Shown: piece by piece, positions 1-10,500 of the stretch
Position numbering within the stretch: the stretch's first letter is position 1
How the letters are laid out: each line of letters opens with the position of its first letter
Source of the DNA: Pelagophyceae sp. CCMP2097
Lineage: Eukaryota; Sar; Pelagophyceae
NCBI GenBank assembly: GCA_026770575.1
Contig: MU657629.1
Location: 16,726-39,744 of the forward strand
Reading direction: 5' to 3'
DNA length: 23,019 nucleotides
The notes under the pieces: generated by a model
The model's database searches: none
What the model was told of the DNA's origin: nothing
What the model saw: the letters and a program-made list of their open reading frames with translations, nothing else
Translations under genes and position numbers: made by a program

Positions 1-293
1 GAGGCGCCAACTTATACGACGGGAGGGAGCGGCAAGAGCGCACGCGCTAAAAAAAGTTATCTTCGGCGATTTCTGTTGTGCAAATTCGACAGTGCTTGAA
101 GACTCGTGACCGTCGCCGCGCGCGTGTGCGTGCACACGGCGTCCTGGAGGACCGGGGCGATCGCCGTGCCGCACTCCCGAAGCGAGCTCGACCGGAAGCA
201 ACGGGGCTCGACCGGAAGCGTTGCTTCGTAGGTCTGCAAAGATACATTCGAGCAGTTGTCCACCGAACGCACCAAGGACCATCGACGATCGCG

Positions 294-1516
294 ATGGACG
301 ACGCGCCGGCCGCAGCCCCGAAGTCCTGCTGCATCTGCGAAGAGCCTGGCAGCAAGCACTGCACCAAGTGCAAATCGCGGCACTACTGCTCGAAAAAGTG
401 CCAGCTCTTCGACTGGAAGGAGGGTGGGCACAAGGCGCAGTGCAGGCATATGGCCACCGCGTTCCAGGACCGCCTCCTCGACGAGCTCATGCCGGCGAAG
501 AAGGTCAAGGAGGAGCCGCCCATCGTCGCGGACGTCGCACCGGCAGCTGGTTTAAAGGCGGCTGCGCGCTTAACGGCTGCGCGGACAGCAAAGGCGGGCG
601 AGGCCGGCGCGGTGAAAGACGGCACGCCGGGCTGGCGTGGCACATGCGCCATCTGCCTGGACTTGCTTCCGATCAAATGTTACCAGCAATCGTTCTACGA
701 ATGCTGCTGCACGACGCTGTGCACGGCATGCTCAGACAAGTGCAAGGAGTATGACGACCGCTGCCCGCTCTGCCGAAGGCCACGCACGACGTCGGGTGCC
801 GAGGTGTTGCGCCGGCTGCAGAAGCACGTGGACGAGGGCAACGCCGAGGCGCAGGTGGAGCTCGGAGACGCTTACTGGCAAGGTGGCGTCGATCTTAAGA
901 AGAGCAACAAGCGGGCGTTCCAGATGTACCAGCTCGCCGCTGCGCAAGGGCACGCGATAGGTCAGGTGAAACTGGGAGAGTTTTATCAATTTGGAGGCAA
1001 CGTGAAGATCAACTACAAGACCGCCGCGCAGTGGTATCGACGCGCAGCCGACCAAGAACATCCTCACGCTCAGTTCTATCTCGGTCACTTGTTCTACAAC
1101 GGCAAGGGCGTGGCGCAGTCGTACGACGAAGCCGTGCGGCTGTTCCGGCTCGCCGCGGCAGAGGGCTATCCAGAGGCGCTCCACAATCTCGGCGACTGTT
1201 ATGCGGGCGGCCACGGCGTGCCGCAGGACTGCGACGAGGCGCTGTGCCTCTTCAAGCGCGCCGCTGCAAATGGGCACGCCGGCGCTGCAGAGAAGGCGGC
1301 AGAGATCTCGCTGCGCCTCGCAGCGCGCGCCTCTGGGTGACCCTAGGACCCGATGCTGCCATGTCGGTGCCATATCGCAGAGCGGGGCCGCGGCCCAGCG
1401 GCCTCGACCGCGACGGCGGCCGAGCGCTCCTGCGCAAGGCCCTCGACATCAAGGTCACAAACAGCATGCTCGCGCGCCTCCGCGCAAACGACGCGCTCGC
1501 CGCACAAACGACATAA
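294..1516 (+). CDS. MYND zinc finger, RING-like and Sel1-repeat protein
   Basis: The first in-frame ATG is at 294. Residues 12-50 form a MYND-type zinc finger (Cys12/15, Cys23/26, Tyr31-Cys32, Cys36, His46, Cys50). Residues 118-160 form a RING-like Cys cluster beginning CAICLDLLP and ending RCPLC. Residues 183-326 are four Sel1 repeats of 36 residues (for example GHAIGQVKLGEFYQFGGNVK), with a partial fifth. Known families suggest a protein-interaction adaptor, possibly an E3 ligase, because RING proteins recruit E2 enzymes and Sel1 arrays are scaffolds; the substrate is unknown. Unspliced, the frame stops at 1338-1340 (348 residues). A 44-nt GT..AG intron at 1337-1380 would join in phase to a strongly GC3-biased exon 1381-1516 that adds a 44-residue helical tail; I prefer that model. 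A 5'-truncated paralogue lies at 3507-4223. The domain call is secure; the 3' end is less so. Confidence 0.82.
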
Positions 1517-1588
1517 CCCGCGGCATGGAACCACACGAGGGATCCCGACTTGTGGCCTTTGCGGGCATCGCTGGACTTATGGCCCACA

Positions 1589-1742
1589 GGGCCCCGTAGG
1601 GGCCGGCGCCTATTACAATTGTACTATCTAAGGATATTTTCCACTTTTACCCTTCAATTTTTACTTTAGAAAGAACGTTCCTTGCGGTCCAAAAAAAAAC
1701 GTTTAGGGCCCCGTAGGGGCCGGCGGCTATTACTATCTAAGG
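1589..1742. repeat. Duplicated GC-hairpin element
   Basis: Two direct copies, 1589-1633 and 1706-1742, share the hairpin GGGCCCCGTAGGGGCC (stem GGCCCC/GGGGCC, loop GTA), then GGCG, CTATTAC and ACTATCTAAGG. They flank an AT-rich spacer. They lie just downstream of the MYND-Sel1 gene and could be 3'-end or small mobile elements; function is not known. Confidence 0.6.
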
Positions 1743-2083
1743 TTTTTTGGTTCGTAACTGTCAAAAGAACTTTTCAGACTGGTATATTTTTGTTCGTTGA
1801 TTGCCATGATTGAACTTATTGGCTCGTTCGCGCCGCTGCGTATGTCGCGTGAATAGATTCCCATTTTTTTTTTTTTTCGCCGTTTTTTTTTCAGCGATAG
1901 TTTTACATTGACGCGAGGCTGTAGATCGATCCCGCGAGGTACCCTACGAACCCTCCCGTGCGTTTGCGCGTCAAAGGCTCGTCAAGAGGTATCGAGTGAG
2001 TGTAGACATCTCCTTGTGGAACGCCGAAAACTATAAGCTAGCGGCGCATAGCAGTACAATAGAACACCAAAAATGAAAAAGGG
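1634..2083. other. AT-richer intergenic stretch with homopolymer runs
   Basis: No gene is supported here. The stretch is clearly richer in A+T than the surrounding DNA. It contains an A9 run near 1691 and long T runs at 1864-1893, and its only ORFs are short. It leads into a TATA-like sequence at 2084 and includes the second copy of the hairpin repeat (1706-1742). Confidence 0.6.
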
Positions 2084-2090
2084 TATATAA
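2084..2090 (+). promoter_or_regulatory. TATA-box-like sequence
   Basis: GGGTATATAAGCC contains a consensus TATATAA in the plus orientation and lies at the end of the AT-rich stretch. The ATG at 2140 opens only a 60-codon Arg/Gln-rich frame in the minisatellite, so what it would transcribe is unclear. A promoter is possible but unsupported beyond the motif. Confidence 0.3.
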
Positions 2091-2159
2091 GCCGTTTTTG
2101 AGTCTATAGACAGGCTCCAGCGGTTGTCCATAAGGACCAATGAACAACTGCGCGCGCCC

Positions 2160-2965
2160 TAAGAAGAGTAGCTGTTTTGAAAGCAACTGCAACAAAAAAC
2201 GACTGCGCCGTTTGCGACGGCTGCGCCACCAACAACAAAATACAACAAATGCGCAATTTGCTGGAGCTACCCCACTTGCGACGTTGCGTCGTCTGCATCG
2301 GCAGCGCCGCCAACAAAGGTAAAAGGAAGCTGCGCTGTTTGCGGTGGATGCGTGAGGCGGCTGCACCGCCTGCGGCGGCAGCATACAGCAATCTTCGCCT
2401 CATGCTGCGTTTGCGCCGCCAGCAACGATAAAAGGCGGCTGCGCCTCGTGTGACGGATGCGTGAGGCTGCTGCTTCGGCTGCAACGTATGAACCGCGAGC
2501 AGCGGTACAAAGATGTGGCTGCGCCGCAAGAGTCGGCTGCACAGCCAGTAGCAGCAAAAGGCGGCTGCGCCGTCTGCGTCGACTGCATAAAGCGACTGCG
2601 CCGCCAGCGACAGCAGTATAAAGCAGCTGCGCCGAATGGTGTGGCTGCTCCGTCAGCAGCGGCAAAAGACGGCTACGCCGCCTGCAACGGATGCGTGAGG
2701 CGGCTGTGCCGCCTGCTACGGTTGAACCACGAGTAGCAGCAGCAAGAGGTGGCTGCGCCGCATGAGGCCGCGCTGCGCAGCCAGCAGCGGCAAAAGGCGG
2801 CTGCGCCGCCTGCTGCTGCTGCGCCACCAGCAGAGACAAAAGGCGGCTGCGCCGCCAGCGGCTGCTGCGTCGCCTGCGACGGATGCGCCGCCAGAGTCGG
2901 CTGTGCCTCCTGTGGCGGCTGCGCCGCCTGCGGCGTCTGAGCCGTCTGCTGCGGTTGCATAAGGT
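2160..2965. repeat. GC-rich minisatellite with Cys/Ala-codon-like units
   Basis: About 800 bp of imperfect repeats. Recurrent pieces are CAAAAGGCGGCTGCGCCG, GACGGATGCGTGAGGCGGC (near 2346, 2452 and 2688) and GCCGCCAGCAGCGGCAAAAG. Spacing between the GGATGCGTGAGG copies is irregular (about 106 and 236 bp). Several frames on both strands stay open: short Cys-rich frames on plus, and one 328-codon frame on minus rich in Arg/Leu/Ala. This is expected when a GC-rich unit lacking stop triplets is repeated. I see no recognisable domain and treat the block as non-coding satellite, though a repeat-encoded peptide cannot be excluded. Confidence 0.65.
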
Positions 2966-2989
2966 GACTGCGCCGCATGCGGCCAGGGA

Positions 2990-3520
2990 AAAGGGTTCCG
3001 AGTTCGAACCCGAACCCGTGAAAACCGAGGTAGGGTCCGGGTCAAGGTCCGCCCATCCGGGCTCACCCAAAGTTGAACCGAAACTCGGCTCTGGCCTCGG
3101 CCTTTGAGGGACCGGGTTTCGGGTCCGGCCCTTTTGCCACGAGTCCGGGATCGTGTTTAGGGTTAAGCGTCCGGCACAGAGCGGGCGGGTAAACAAGGCG
3201 CTCGTGATCCACCTGGAAGGTGGAATGCACGTCCGAGTCCACGTGCTCCGCACTCGGTCGTGATATCAGATATAGGAACTTAGGAAGATCCCAAAGTCGA
3301 AAACGATTAAAAAAAGGCTAGTAGATCTAAGGAGGAATTAATTTAGCATATAATTCAGCGACGCGGGTCCGGGTCTCGGGCCCGGGCCATCATGCCCGGG
3401 ACTATATAGCCACGAGTCCGGGTCCGGGTTTAGGCGGGTACGGGTTCGGGTCTGGCATCGGCCGAACTGGTCCGGGTCTCGGGTCTGGGCCGAGTCGAAG
3501 ACCTAGACCCGGACCCGCGA
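2990..3520. repeat. Degenerate GGGTCCGGGT-type repeat
   Basis: The stretch is dominated by imperfect GGGTCCGGG, GGGTTCGGG and CCCGAACCCG strings in two clusters, about 2990-3130 and 3362-3520. They are separated by a more A+T-rich piece containing AAAAAAGGC and GATATCAGATATAG. A TATATA lies at 3403-3408. A similar composition recurs at 13905-14060. The second cluster ends where homology to the MYND-RING-Sel1 gene begins, so it appears to mark the break of the duplicated gene. Confidence 0.6.
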
Positions 3521-4223
3521 ACACTTTTCCTGCCCCGCCTGCGTCATCTGCTTGGACCTGCTTCCAGTCGAAGCTGCAATGCAAATATTCTACGACTGCT
3601 GCTGCAAGAAGATTTGCAAGAAGTGCTCCGGCAAGTGCCTGCAGTACGACAATCGCTGCCCGCTCTGCCGCGAGCCGGCCCCCAAGTCGGAAGCCGAGTT
3701 GCTAAGCCGGCTACAGAAGCACGTGGACAAGGGGATCGCCGAGGCGCAGATAGCGCTCGGGGACGCGTACAGTGAAGGAATTTTGGGTCTCAAGAAGAGC
3801 CCGAAGCGGGCCACCCAGTTGTATCAGCTCGCCGCTGCGCAAGAACACGCGATAGCTCAGGCGCAACTGGGAGGTTGTTACGAGCACGGGAAAGGCGTGA
3901 AGATCAACCACAAGACCGCCGCGCAGTGGTTCCGGCGCGCAGCCGAGCAAGGATATCCTCTCGCTCAGTACGACCTCGGCTACACGTACGCCAACGGCAA
4001 GGGCGTGGCGCAGTCGTACAAAGAAGCCGTGAAGTGGTACCGCCTCGCCGCGGCACAGGGCCACGCAGGAGCGCTCTTCAACCTCGGCGAGTGTCACGTA
4101 AAGGGCGAAGGCGTGCCGCGGGACATATACGAGGCGCTGCGCCTCTTAACGCGCGCCGCGGCGCAGGGGTGCGCCGATGCCGCCGAGCGCGTCGACGAGC
4201 TCACGCCGACCGGCGGAGCGTGA
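3507..4223 (+). CDS. 5'-truncated RING/Sel1-repeat paralogue
   Basis: The frame is open from 3507, directly after a TAG at 3504-3506, to the stop at 4221-4223. It starts inside the RING-like motif (CVICLDLLPVEAA, then DCCCKKICKKC and RCPLC) and continues with four Sel1 repeats that align residue for residue with those of the gene at 294-1516. No MYND finger is present, and upstream of about 3530 the sequence becomes GGGTCCGGG repeat. The first in-frame ATG is at 3579, which falls after the first RING cysteines. Either an upstream exon supplies the start (GACCTAG at 3506 could serve as an acceptor) or this is a truncated duplicate. The Sel1 part has no internal stop or shift, which argues for a recent copy or continued constraint. 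The homology is clear; whether the gene is functional is uncertain. Confidence 0.6.
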   Translation, partial: TRTREHFSCPACVICLDLLPVEAAMQIFYDCCCKKICKKCSGKCLQYDNRCPLCREPAPKSEAELLSRLQKHVDKGIAEAQIALGDAYSEGILGLKKSPKRATQLYQLAAAQEHAIAQAQLGGCYEHGKGVKINHKTAAQWFRRAAEQGYPLAQYDLGYTYANGKGVAQSYKEAVKWYRLAAAQGHAGALFNLGECHVKGEGVPRDIYEALRLLTRAAAQGCADAAERVDELTPTGGA

Positions 4224-4250
4224 AAACGCGTCGACCGGCGGAGCGTGAAA
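4207..4250 (+). repeat. 19-bp direct repeat across the stop codon
   Basis: CGACCGGCGGAGCGTGAAA occurs at 4207-4225 and again at 4232-4250. The first copy contains the stop codon of the Sel1 paralogue. A near copy, TGACCGGTGGAGCGTGAAA, lies at 17161-17179 inside an intron of the minus-strand RRM gene, so the motif may be dispersed. Confidence 0.6.
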
Positions 4251-4583
4251 CAACGCGCCGAACGGTGCAGCGCCGGGCCCGTCCGAGGCCGGCTGCGCGA
4301 GACGCACGCCCCCTCGTCGAAATGCGCCCACTCTAAACGATTTGCTTGAAAGACGGGCGATGCGCTTGCAAGGGTCGCTTGGCCGACGTCCCACAAGCAC
4401 AGTGAGGAGCGGCCGCAGTCGCGGGCGAGCGTCTAGCGCCCGCCCGTCTAGCGCCCGTTTGCGTGCCCCAAACTTTGGAAAGGCTCGCATTTGGTTGGTT
4501 TGGTTTTGAAAAAGACCCCACCTGCAAGTCACTGGAAACGGGTTTTGCGTCGGCGGGTGCCCCGTTTTACGAGGGGCGGCGCG
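4251..4583. other. Region upstream of the large acidic/coiled-coil gene
   Basis: This 333-bp stretch lies between the Sel1 paralogue and the ATG at 4584. I see no gene in it. The reading frame of the downstream gene is open from about 4491 but has no ATG before 4584. No clear TATA box is present. It presumably contains the promoter and 5' UTR. Confidence 0.4.
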
Positions 4584-7500
4584 ATGGGTGATTACGCCGA
4601 CGACGACTTCGACGACGACGTCGGCAGCGCCGCCTACGGCGACGACTTTTCCGCGGCTGCGAGCGGCGTCGAGGACGACGTCGACGGGGTCGAAGAGGCC
4701 CCGCCGCAACGCTCTAGTGGCGCCTCGCCCGCAACGGCGCAGGCGAGCGCCGCGGACGACGACGACGAGGCCGTCTACGACGACGAGTTCGACGACGACG
4801 CGCCGGCGCGGGTTGCGCCGCCCGCGGCGGTGGCGAACGACGACGACGACTACGCGGACGACGACTTCATTGCAGCCGATGACGACGACGCCGACGACGC
4901 CGACGAGTTCGACCGCGCCGCGGATGCGGCGGCCTTGAAGGCTGCGGAGCGGCCTTCTTTCACAGGCCGGCCGACGTCGGCGCAACGACCGACGTCCGCG
5001 TCTTCGGCGCAACGACCGACCTCCGCTTCGTCAAGGACTTCCGCTTCCTCAAGGCCTTTGGCTGTTTTGGAACGGCAGGTTTCTCGGCCGCTGGATCCAC
5101 CGTTGAGGCGGTCGGACGATGACTATGATGCGGAGGACGATTTCGAAGACGATTTTGAAAGCCCCCGACCGCCAAAGCAACTCGACGCGCGAGACGCGGC
5201 GCCGATCGTCGCGCCGGCGCAAAACGCGGTGAATGCGGGCGGCTCCGACGACTCTGACGAAGGGGCCGGTCGCACAAGGGCTTCAGAGGAAGCTCAACGA
5301 GTCGCAGACGAGGCCGCGCTGCACGACATCGCCGAAGCCGCCGCGCGCAAGCTCGAGGCCGCAAACGAGGCGATGCAGCGCGACGGCGAAAAGCGCGACG
5401 CGGAGGCGCGCGACGTTGCACAGCGCGAGGCTCTGCAGCGCGAGGTGGCGGAGGCTTTAGAGGCCGAGCGCCAAGCCGCTTTAGAGGCGGAGCGCGCCGA
5501 GGTGCGCGCTTCCGACGATGCGGCCGTGCGCGCTCTGGAGGCGGAGACGGCGGCTCTGCAGAAGGCGCGCGAAGCTTTGGAGTCGCAGCGGAAAAGCGGC
5601 GCCGAGGAGCTCCAAAGGACGCGCGACGCCGAGGAGCTCCAAAGGACGCGCGACGCGGAGATGCAGCGCCAGCGCGACGCTTTAGCCGCAGAGCGTTTGA
5701 CCGAGGAAACCGCCATCGAGGCTGCTGCACAGGAGCTGGAGGCTTTCGCCGCACAAGCTCTTCAAGTACAGCGCCAGAGCGACTTTGCAGCGGACGAGCG
5801 CGCTCGGCATGACGCTGTGCGCGCGTCGGCCGAGGCTTTGAAGCGGTCGGCGGAGCTGGACGAGGTTGCGACTGCGGCGGCAGAGCTCCGTTTCCTGCAG
5901 ACAAAAGCCGCTGCAGACAAGCGACGCGAATTTGACCGCGAGGCTTTGCGCACAAAGACCGCAATCGAGACCGCGTTGGCCGCGGCGGCGTCGCTCAGGC
6001 TGGAAGACGCCGCGCCGCCCTTGCTTCAGGACGACGCGCCGGCGCCGGCACCTTTGGAGGTCACTGACATTCGTGCTTTGGCGTCTCGCGATGCGGCGGT
6101 GGCTTTAGAGTTTACGCAGAAGCGCGAGGCGGGGGAGCGTCTCGCGCAAGAGTCTTCTCGGCGCCAAGGGTTGGAAAAGAGTTTACAAGAAATGGATGCA
6201 AAGCACCTCATTTTAGAGCATCGAAGACGTTGTTTAGAAGGCGAGGTCGCGCTCGCTTTAGAGTCTTCGCGCAAGTCGGCGGCCGACGCGGTGGAACGCG
6301 ACTTGGCGAGGCGGGAAATGGAAGTGCGATACGAGGCTTTAGAGTCTCGACGAATGGTTTTGCAGCGAGGCAAAACCATAGAGGAATCGCGCCGGATCGA
6401 GTTTGAGCGGCGCGCGGACGAAGAAGACGGCGACGACGCCAGATTGTCCACCGAGGGCCAGCCGAAACGCAAAAAGGGGAAATCCAAAATCTCCCGGGCC
6501 CACGCCGCCCTGCGCGCCGACGCCGAGGCGAGGAGGTTGGCCTCTGAAGAGGCGACGAAGGACATGGACCTCGGGCCCTTTCTTCGAGGTGCGTCTCTTC
6601 CCGCAAGTGGGCGGTCTTCGGACGCGTCTTGAGGCTTTTCCAAACGAGGCTTTTCCAAAACGCACTCCTTGGGCCGCCGCGAGGAGCGTCTTGTATTAGG
6701 CTCCGCGGCTCTGGCCTGGTCTCCCAAGGTCGACGGCGCGCAGCCCGCGGAGCCGGCGCCGCCGGGAGGCACGCAGGTGATTGGCGATTTTTGGAAAGAT
6801 GGTGCACCCTTGGACCGCGGTCGAATCTCGACTCGTGGGCTCACAGGTGGATTTCCTCATGGCCAGAGTCCAGCAGTTGGAAGCACGCCTCCACCAACGT
6901 GACCTCGAAGAGGCCATGCAGCCGCGCGCGAGAAGCCGGCCCAGCTCCGCCGCGAAGCAGAGGCCGCCGTGCGTGCACAGTCGGGGAAGCCTGAAAACTC
7001 GCGCTCCTCGGCCTTTGGCCTCTGGCGCGCGCGGCCGTTTTTGGAGCGGCATTCCGCCTTGCGGCCTTTGACGCGCGTGGGCTTCGGCTCGTGGCATAGA
7101 CGGATCGAATCTTTGTAGGCTTCGGCGCCCGGCTTCTGCGTCGCAGCAACGGCCGACACGGGCTGTTTGGACCACAGACGCTTCATCTGAAAAGTTTGCC
7201 GTCGGCGCCGCCATCAGACATGTCCGAGCCGTCGCCGCTTCCCTCGCAACAGAAGACGTCCTCGTCCCCGCCTCGGAGGACGCCTCTTCCAAAGTGCGGA
7301 AGAATCCGCGTCCAAGGAAGAAAAAAGTGGATTTGATCGAGTACGCGTATGATGAGCACGGCCGCAAAGTGCCAAAGGAGGACTACGACCTGCGCATGGC
7401 CCAGAATCGGATCAAGACCGGGAGTGCGTCGAATGATGCTTTTGGATCCATGCCCGATTCATCGAAAACCCCGCAGACGTCAAATGCATCGGCGAGCTCA

Positions 7501-10500
7501 CGGGTTTTACGGGTTCGCCGCCTTCGTCCCCGGCGCGACGCACTGCACGGCCGACGGCGGCTCGGTACCCGACGCCTTCGCTGGCTCGGTCGGCGCAAGA
7601 ATACATGGGTCGATGCGAAACGCAAGTTGCCTGCGTCCGAATCGCGGCACACATCCTCGTCGAGGCGGCCTTTGGGCCCAGAGGGCGTGGGACCGGGGCT
7701 CCGGGATCCGGTCCGTGAAACCCCGGGAACCCCTCCTACCGGTTCCCGGGACCAGGTCCTCGCACCCAGGGTCCCTCGTACTGGGTAGATCGGGCGGCCG
7801 CTGTGGGGTGTGTTGCTCGGCGCAGCGTGCAAAACGATCGACGAGAGGTGCGGTTCGAGACCCTGAGACGGGGGCCTGAGACCGGGCCTCTCTATCGGAG
7901 TCAGGGGGCCCCTCGACCAAGGGCCCAGAGACCGGGCTTCCCGATCGGGGTCCTGCTAACAAGGCCTCTCGACCAAGGGCCCAGAGACGGAGGCCTGAGA
8001 ACGGGCTTCTCGATCGGAGTCCTGCGAACGGGGCCTCTCGACCGGGGGCCCTGAGATGGGGCCCCGTGACGGGACTCGTCTATCGGAGTCAGGGGGCCTC
8101 CGAACCCTGATAGCAGGCCCCCGATGCCGGGCCCCTCGGGACTCGTATCAGATACTGCTTCCTCGTACCAGAGTCCCCTGGTCTCCGAGGGCCCTTGTAT
8201 AGGATCCGCTCTACCGGGTCCGCTCTACCGGGGCCTTTCAACCGGGGATACCCGGGCTCCCGGGTCCCTGCCACCCGGGCCAGGGTGTTCGACTAGGATG
8301 CTAGGAGCCCTGCTACAGAGGCCACACAGATCCCTTCAACAGGGGCCCTCGCTGACTGAGCCTGGGCCCTGGGACCGAGGCTCCCCGGGTCGTGGGTCCC
8401 TGAGAGCAGTATACCGCGGTGCCCCGTCGGGGCCCTCTTTCTCCCGGGCTGTACCGTTCGACGTTGCGACGTCGCCCCGCTTACCCTCGCAACGCAGGTG
8501 GAAGCCTATCGAGCGCCGCGCGCGGTACGTGCGCGAGTTGTTGTCGGGCAATTTCAAATTCGCGGCGGAAATCGAACCGTCCAAAGAGGAGGATGTTTGC
8601 GGTGTCAAGGCGTGGCCCGAGTACTCTCATTTGCGTCAATGGGACGTTTTAGTGACAGTCGAGCTCCGTGCCAACGCCGGGAGGCAAATCTCGACGAGGC
8701 ACGACCCGGACAAGTACAGCGCCGCCGCGGCGTCGGCTGTGACTGCCGCGGTCGCAACGTTGCGAGACTTTGGCGTTCGAGCAGCAGTTGTAGTCAACGA
8801 CGCCACGCATGATCAAAAGTCGACCACGGTCCTCCTGGGCTCTTTCGAGGTCCAGGTCGCGGTCCACGACGGCGGCGCAGTGCGGTCGGTTCTGGTGCAT
8901 TCGAAACGCAAGTCGGGGCTTTGGATCTCAGACGGCCTCCTCGCCAAAAGGATCAACGGCTTTGTCAAGTCTTTAAAACCACCGCCCGTCGGCGCCGGCG
9001 GCCCAGATCAAGGAGCCGAATGGGACTGGAAATTCGACCAGCGGAGCGTGCAACACTCCAAGCCGGCTCGAGAAGAGTCCAAGCCGGCTCGAGAAACCAA
9101 GTCGGCGCAAGACTATTTCCGCGCCGAAGCAGCTGTCGACGCCGTTGCGGTCGACGCCGACGCGGCCCTTTCGGCAAACGAGGCGGACGCGGACATGGCT
9201 GCGATGGAGGCTGCGGCGATGAACGATGATTTTAACGATGATTTTGAGATGAACTTTGCGGACTTTGCAGGCGAAGACTTTACAGGAGACTTAAACTTCG
9301 CAGACGACGCCAGACCTGCCGGCCCGTCATCCAGGCTCCTAGAGGCCGTGATGGACCAAGGTCTCAACGGCGACGATGCCGCCGCCGAAATGCCGCTGGG
9401 TTCTGCACGGCCGCAGGTGGAGGCGCTGTTGCACGAGGCACCGCAGGCGCCGCAGATGGAGGCGCCGCTCGCCGCCACGCCGGCACCGCTCGCCGCGACT
9501 GCACCCGTCATCGCGACTGCGCCGCTCGCCGCGACTGCGCCAGTCGTCGCGCCACCGCTCGCCACGACTGCGCCAGTCGTCGCGACGCCGGTGGTCGTTT
9601 GGGCGGCGCCGGTCCTCGCGGCGGCGCCGTCGGCCGCGGTGCCGCCGGCCGCCACGGCGACGGTGCCGCCAGAGGCGTCGGTCGCCGCGGATAAGGTGCC
9701 GCTCGCCGCCGCGGTGGCGCCGCCAGAGGCGTCAGTCGCCGCAGCGTCTTTCAAGGCGTCAGTCGCTTTGGCGGCCGAGGCGTCGCTCACCGCGGCCCAA
9801 CGACAAGAGCCATTGCAAGTGGGGTCACCGCGCCTCGACTTTGAGAAGGGAGTCGACGAGGCTCAGAATCGCGCCGACGCATACGACGACGATTACGGCG
9901 ACGATTTTGATGGGCCGGCGGTTGAGGCTGAAGGCGGTGGGTACGGCGACGATTTTGATGAATTGCCTGCGGCCGTCAACGCGCGCCTTTCGCCCGCCGA
10001 CGGCTCGAGCGGCACCGAGGCCGCTGCCGAGGCGGCCGCTTTGGAAGAGCGGGTTTTTGCTGAAAGAGCTGCTGCGGCTGCCGCAGCCGAGGCGGCAGCC
10101 GCAGCCGAGGTGATTGCCGCCGCCGAGGCGATTGCCGCCGCGGCCGTCGCCGCGGCGACTGTCGCAAGCGAGGCTCTCCAGGCGCAGGAGGCGACTGCTG
10201 CCGAGGCTTTGCAGGCGCGGGAGTTTGCTGGCGCCGCGGCTTTGCAGTTTCACGAGGCGGAGGCATCGGACTTGAAGAAGCACGTCATTGGAGCATGGAT
10301 GAAGTTTCACGGGTACTCGTACCTCATCCCCTGCGTCTCCGCGCTCCTCTGGGCTGGGTTTGACTCGCTGGAAAAGCTCTCCACGCTCTCAAAAACCGCC
10401 GCCGCTGAATTACCTCGAGTTTCGCCGGCCCACGCGAAAATGCTCGTCCGGGGCGGCGCTGGCAAGGTTGGAACACCAAAGGAGGCCGCGGCGAAAATTG

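Noticed and set aside
1..293. In-frame extension upstream of the MYND protein from position 78
   Set aside because: The extension has no ATG and an Arg-rich non-descript translation; the ATG at 294 lies just before the zinc finger.
3155..3170. Telomere-like TTTAGGGTTA
   Set aside because: Only a single copy is present and the surrounding sequence is a different GC repeat, so there is no telomeric array.
2267..3253. 328-codon minus-strand open frame rich in Arg, Leu and Ala
   Set aside because: It coincides with the minisatellite and GGGTCCGGG repeat, has no domain or plausible start, and is explained by absence of stop triplets in the repeated GC-rich units.
4960..5964. 334-codon Arg/Pro-rich minus-strand frame
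   Set aside because: It is antisense to the coiled-coil exon at 4584-6588, whose codon bias creates open complementary frames; no domain is seen.
6900..7110. Plus-strand frame KPAQLRREAEAAVRAQ resembling a coiled coil
   Set aside because: It is out of phase with both flanking exons. A GTGCGT..TTTGTAG intron at 6969-7118 joins the neighbours in phase and removes most of it.
8124..8497. Upstream extension of the exon-5 reading frame
   Set aside because: It is composed of degenerate satellite, is Pro/Gly/Ser-rich without features, and is followed by a good acceptor at 8497.
9113..9790. Ala/Thr/Ser-rich minus-strand frame of 225 codons
   Set aside because: It is the complement of the Ala/Pro/Val low-complexity coding region of the large plus-strand gene.
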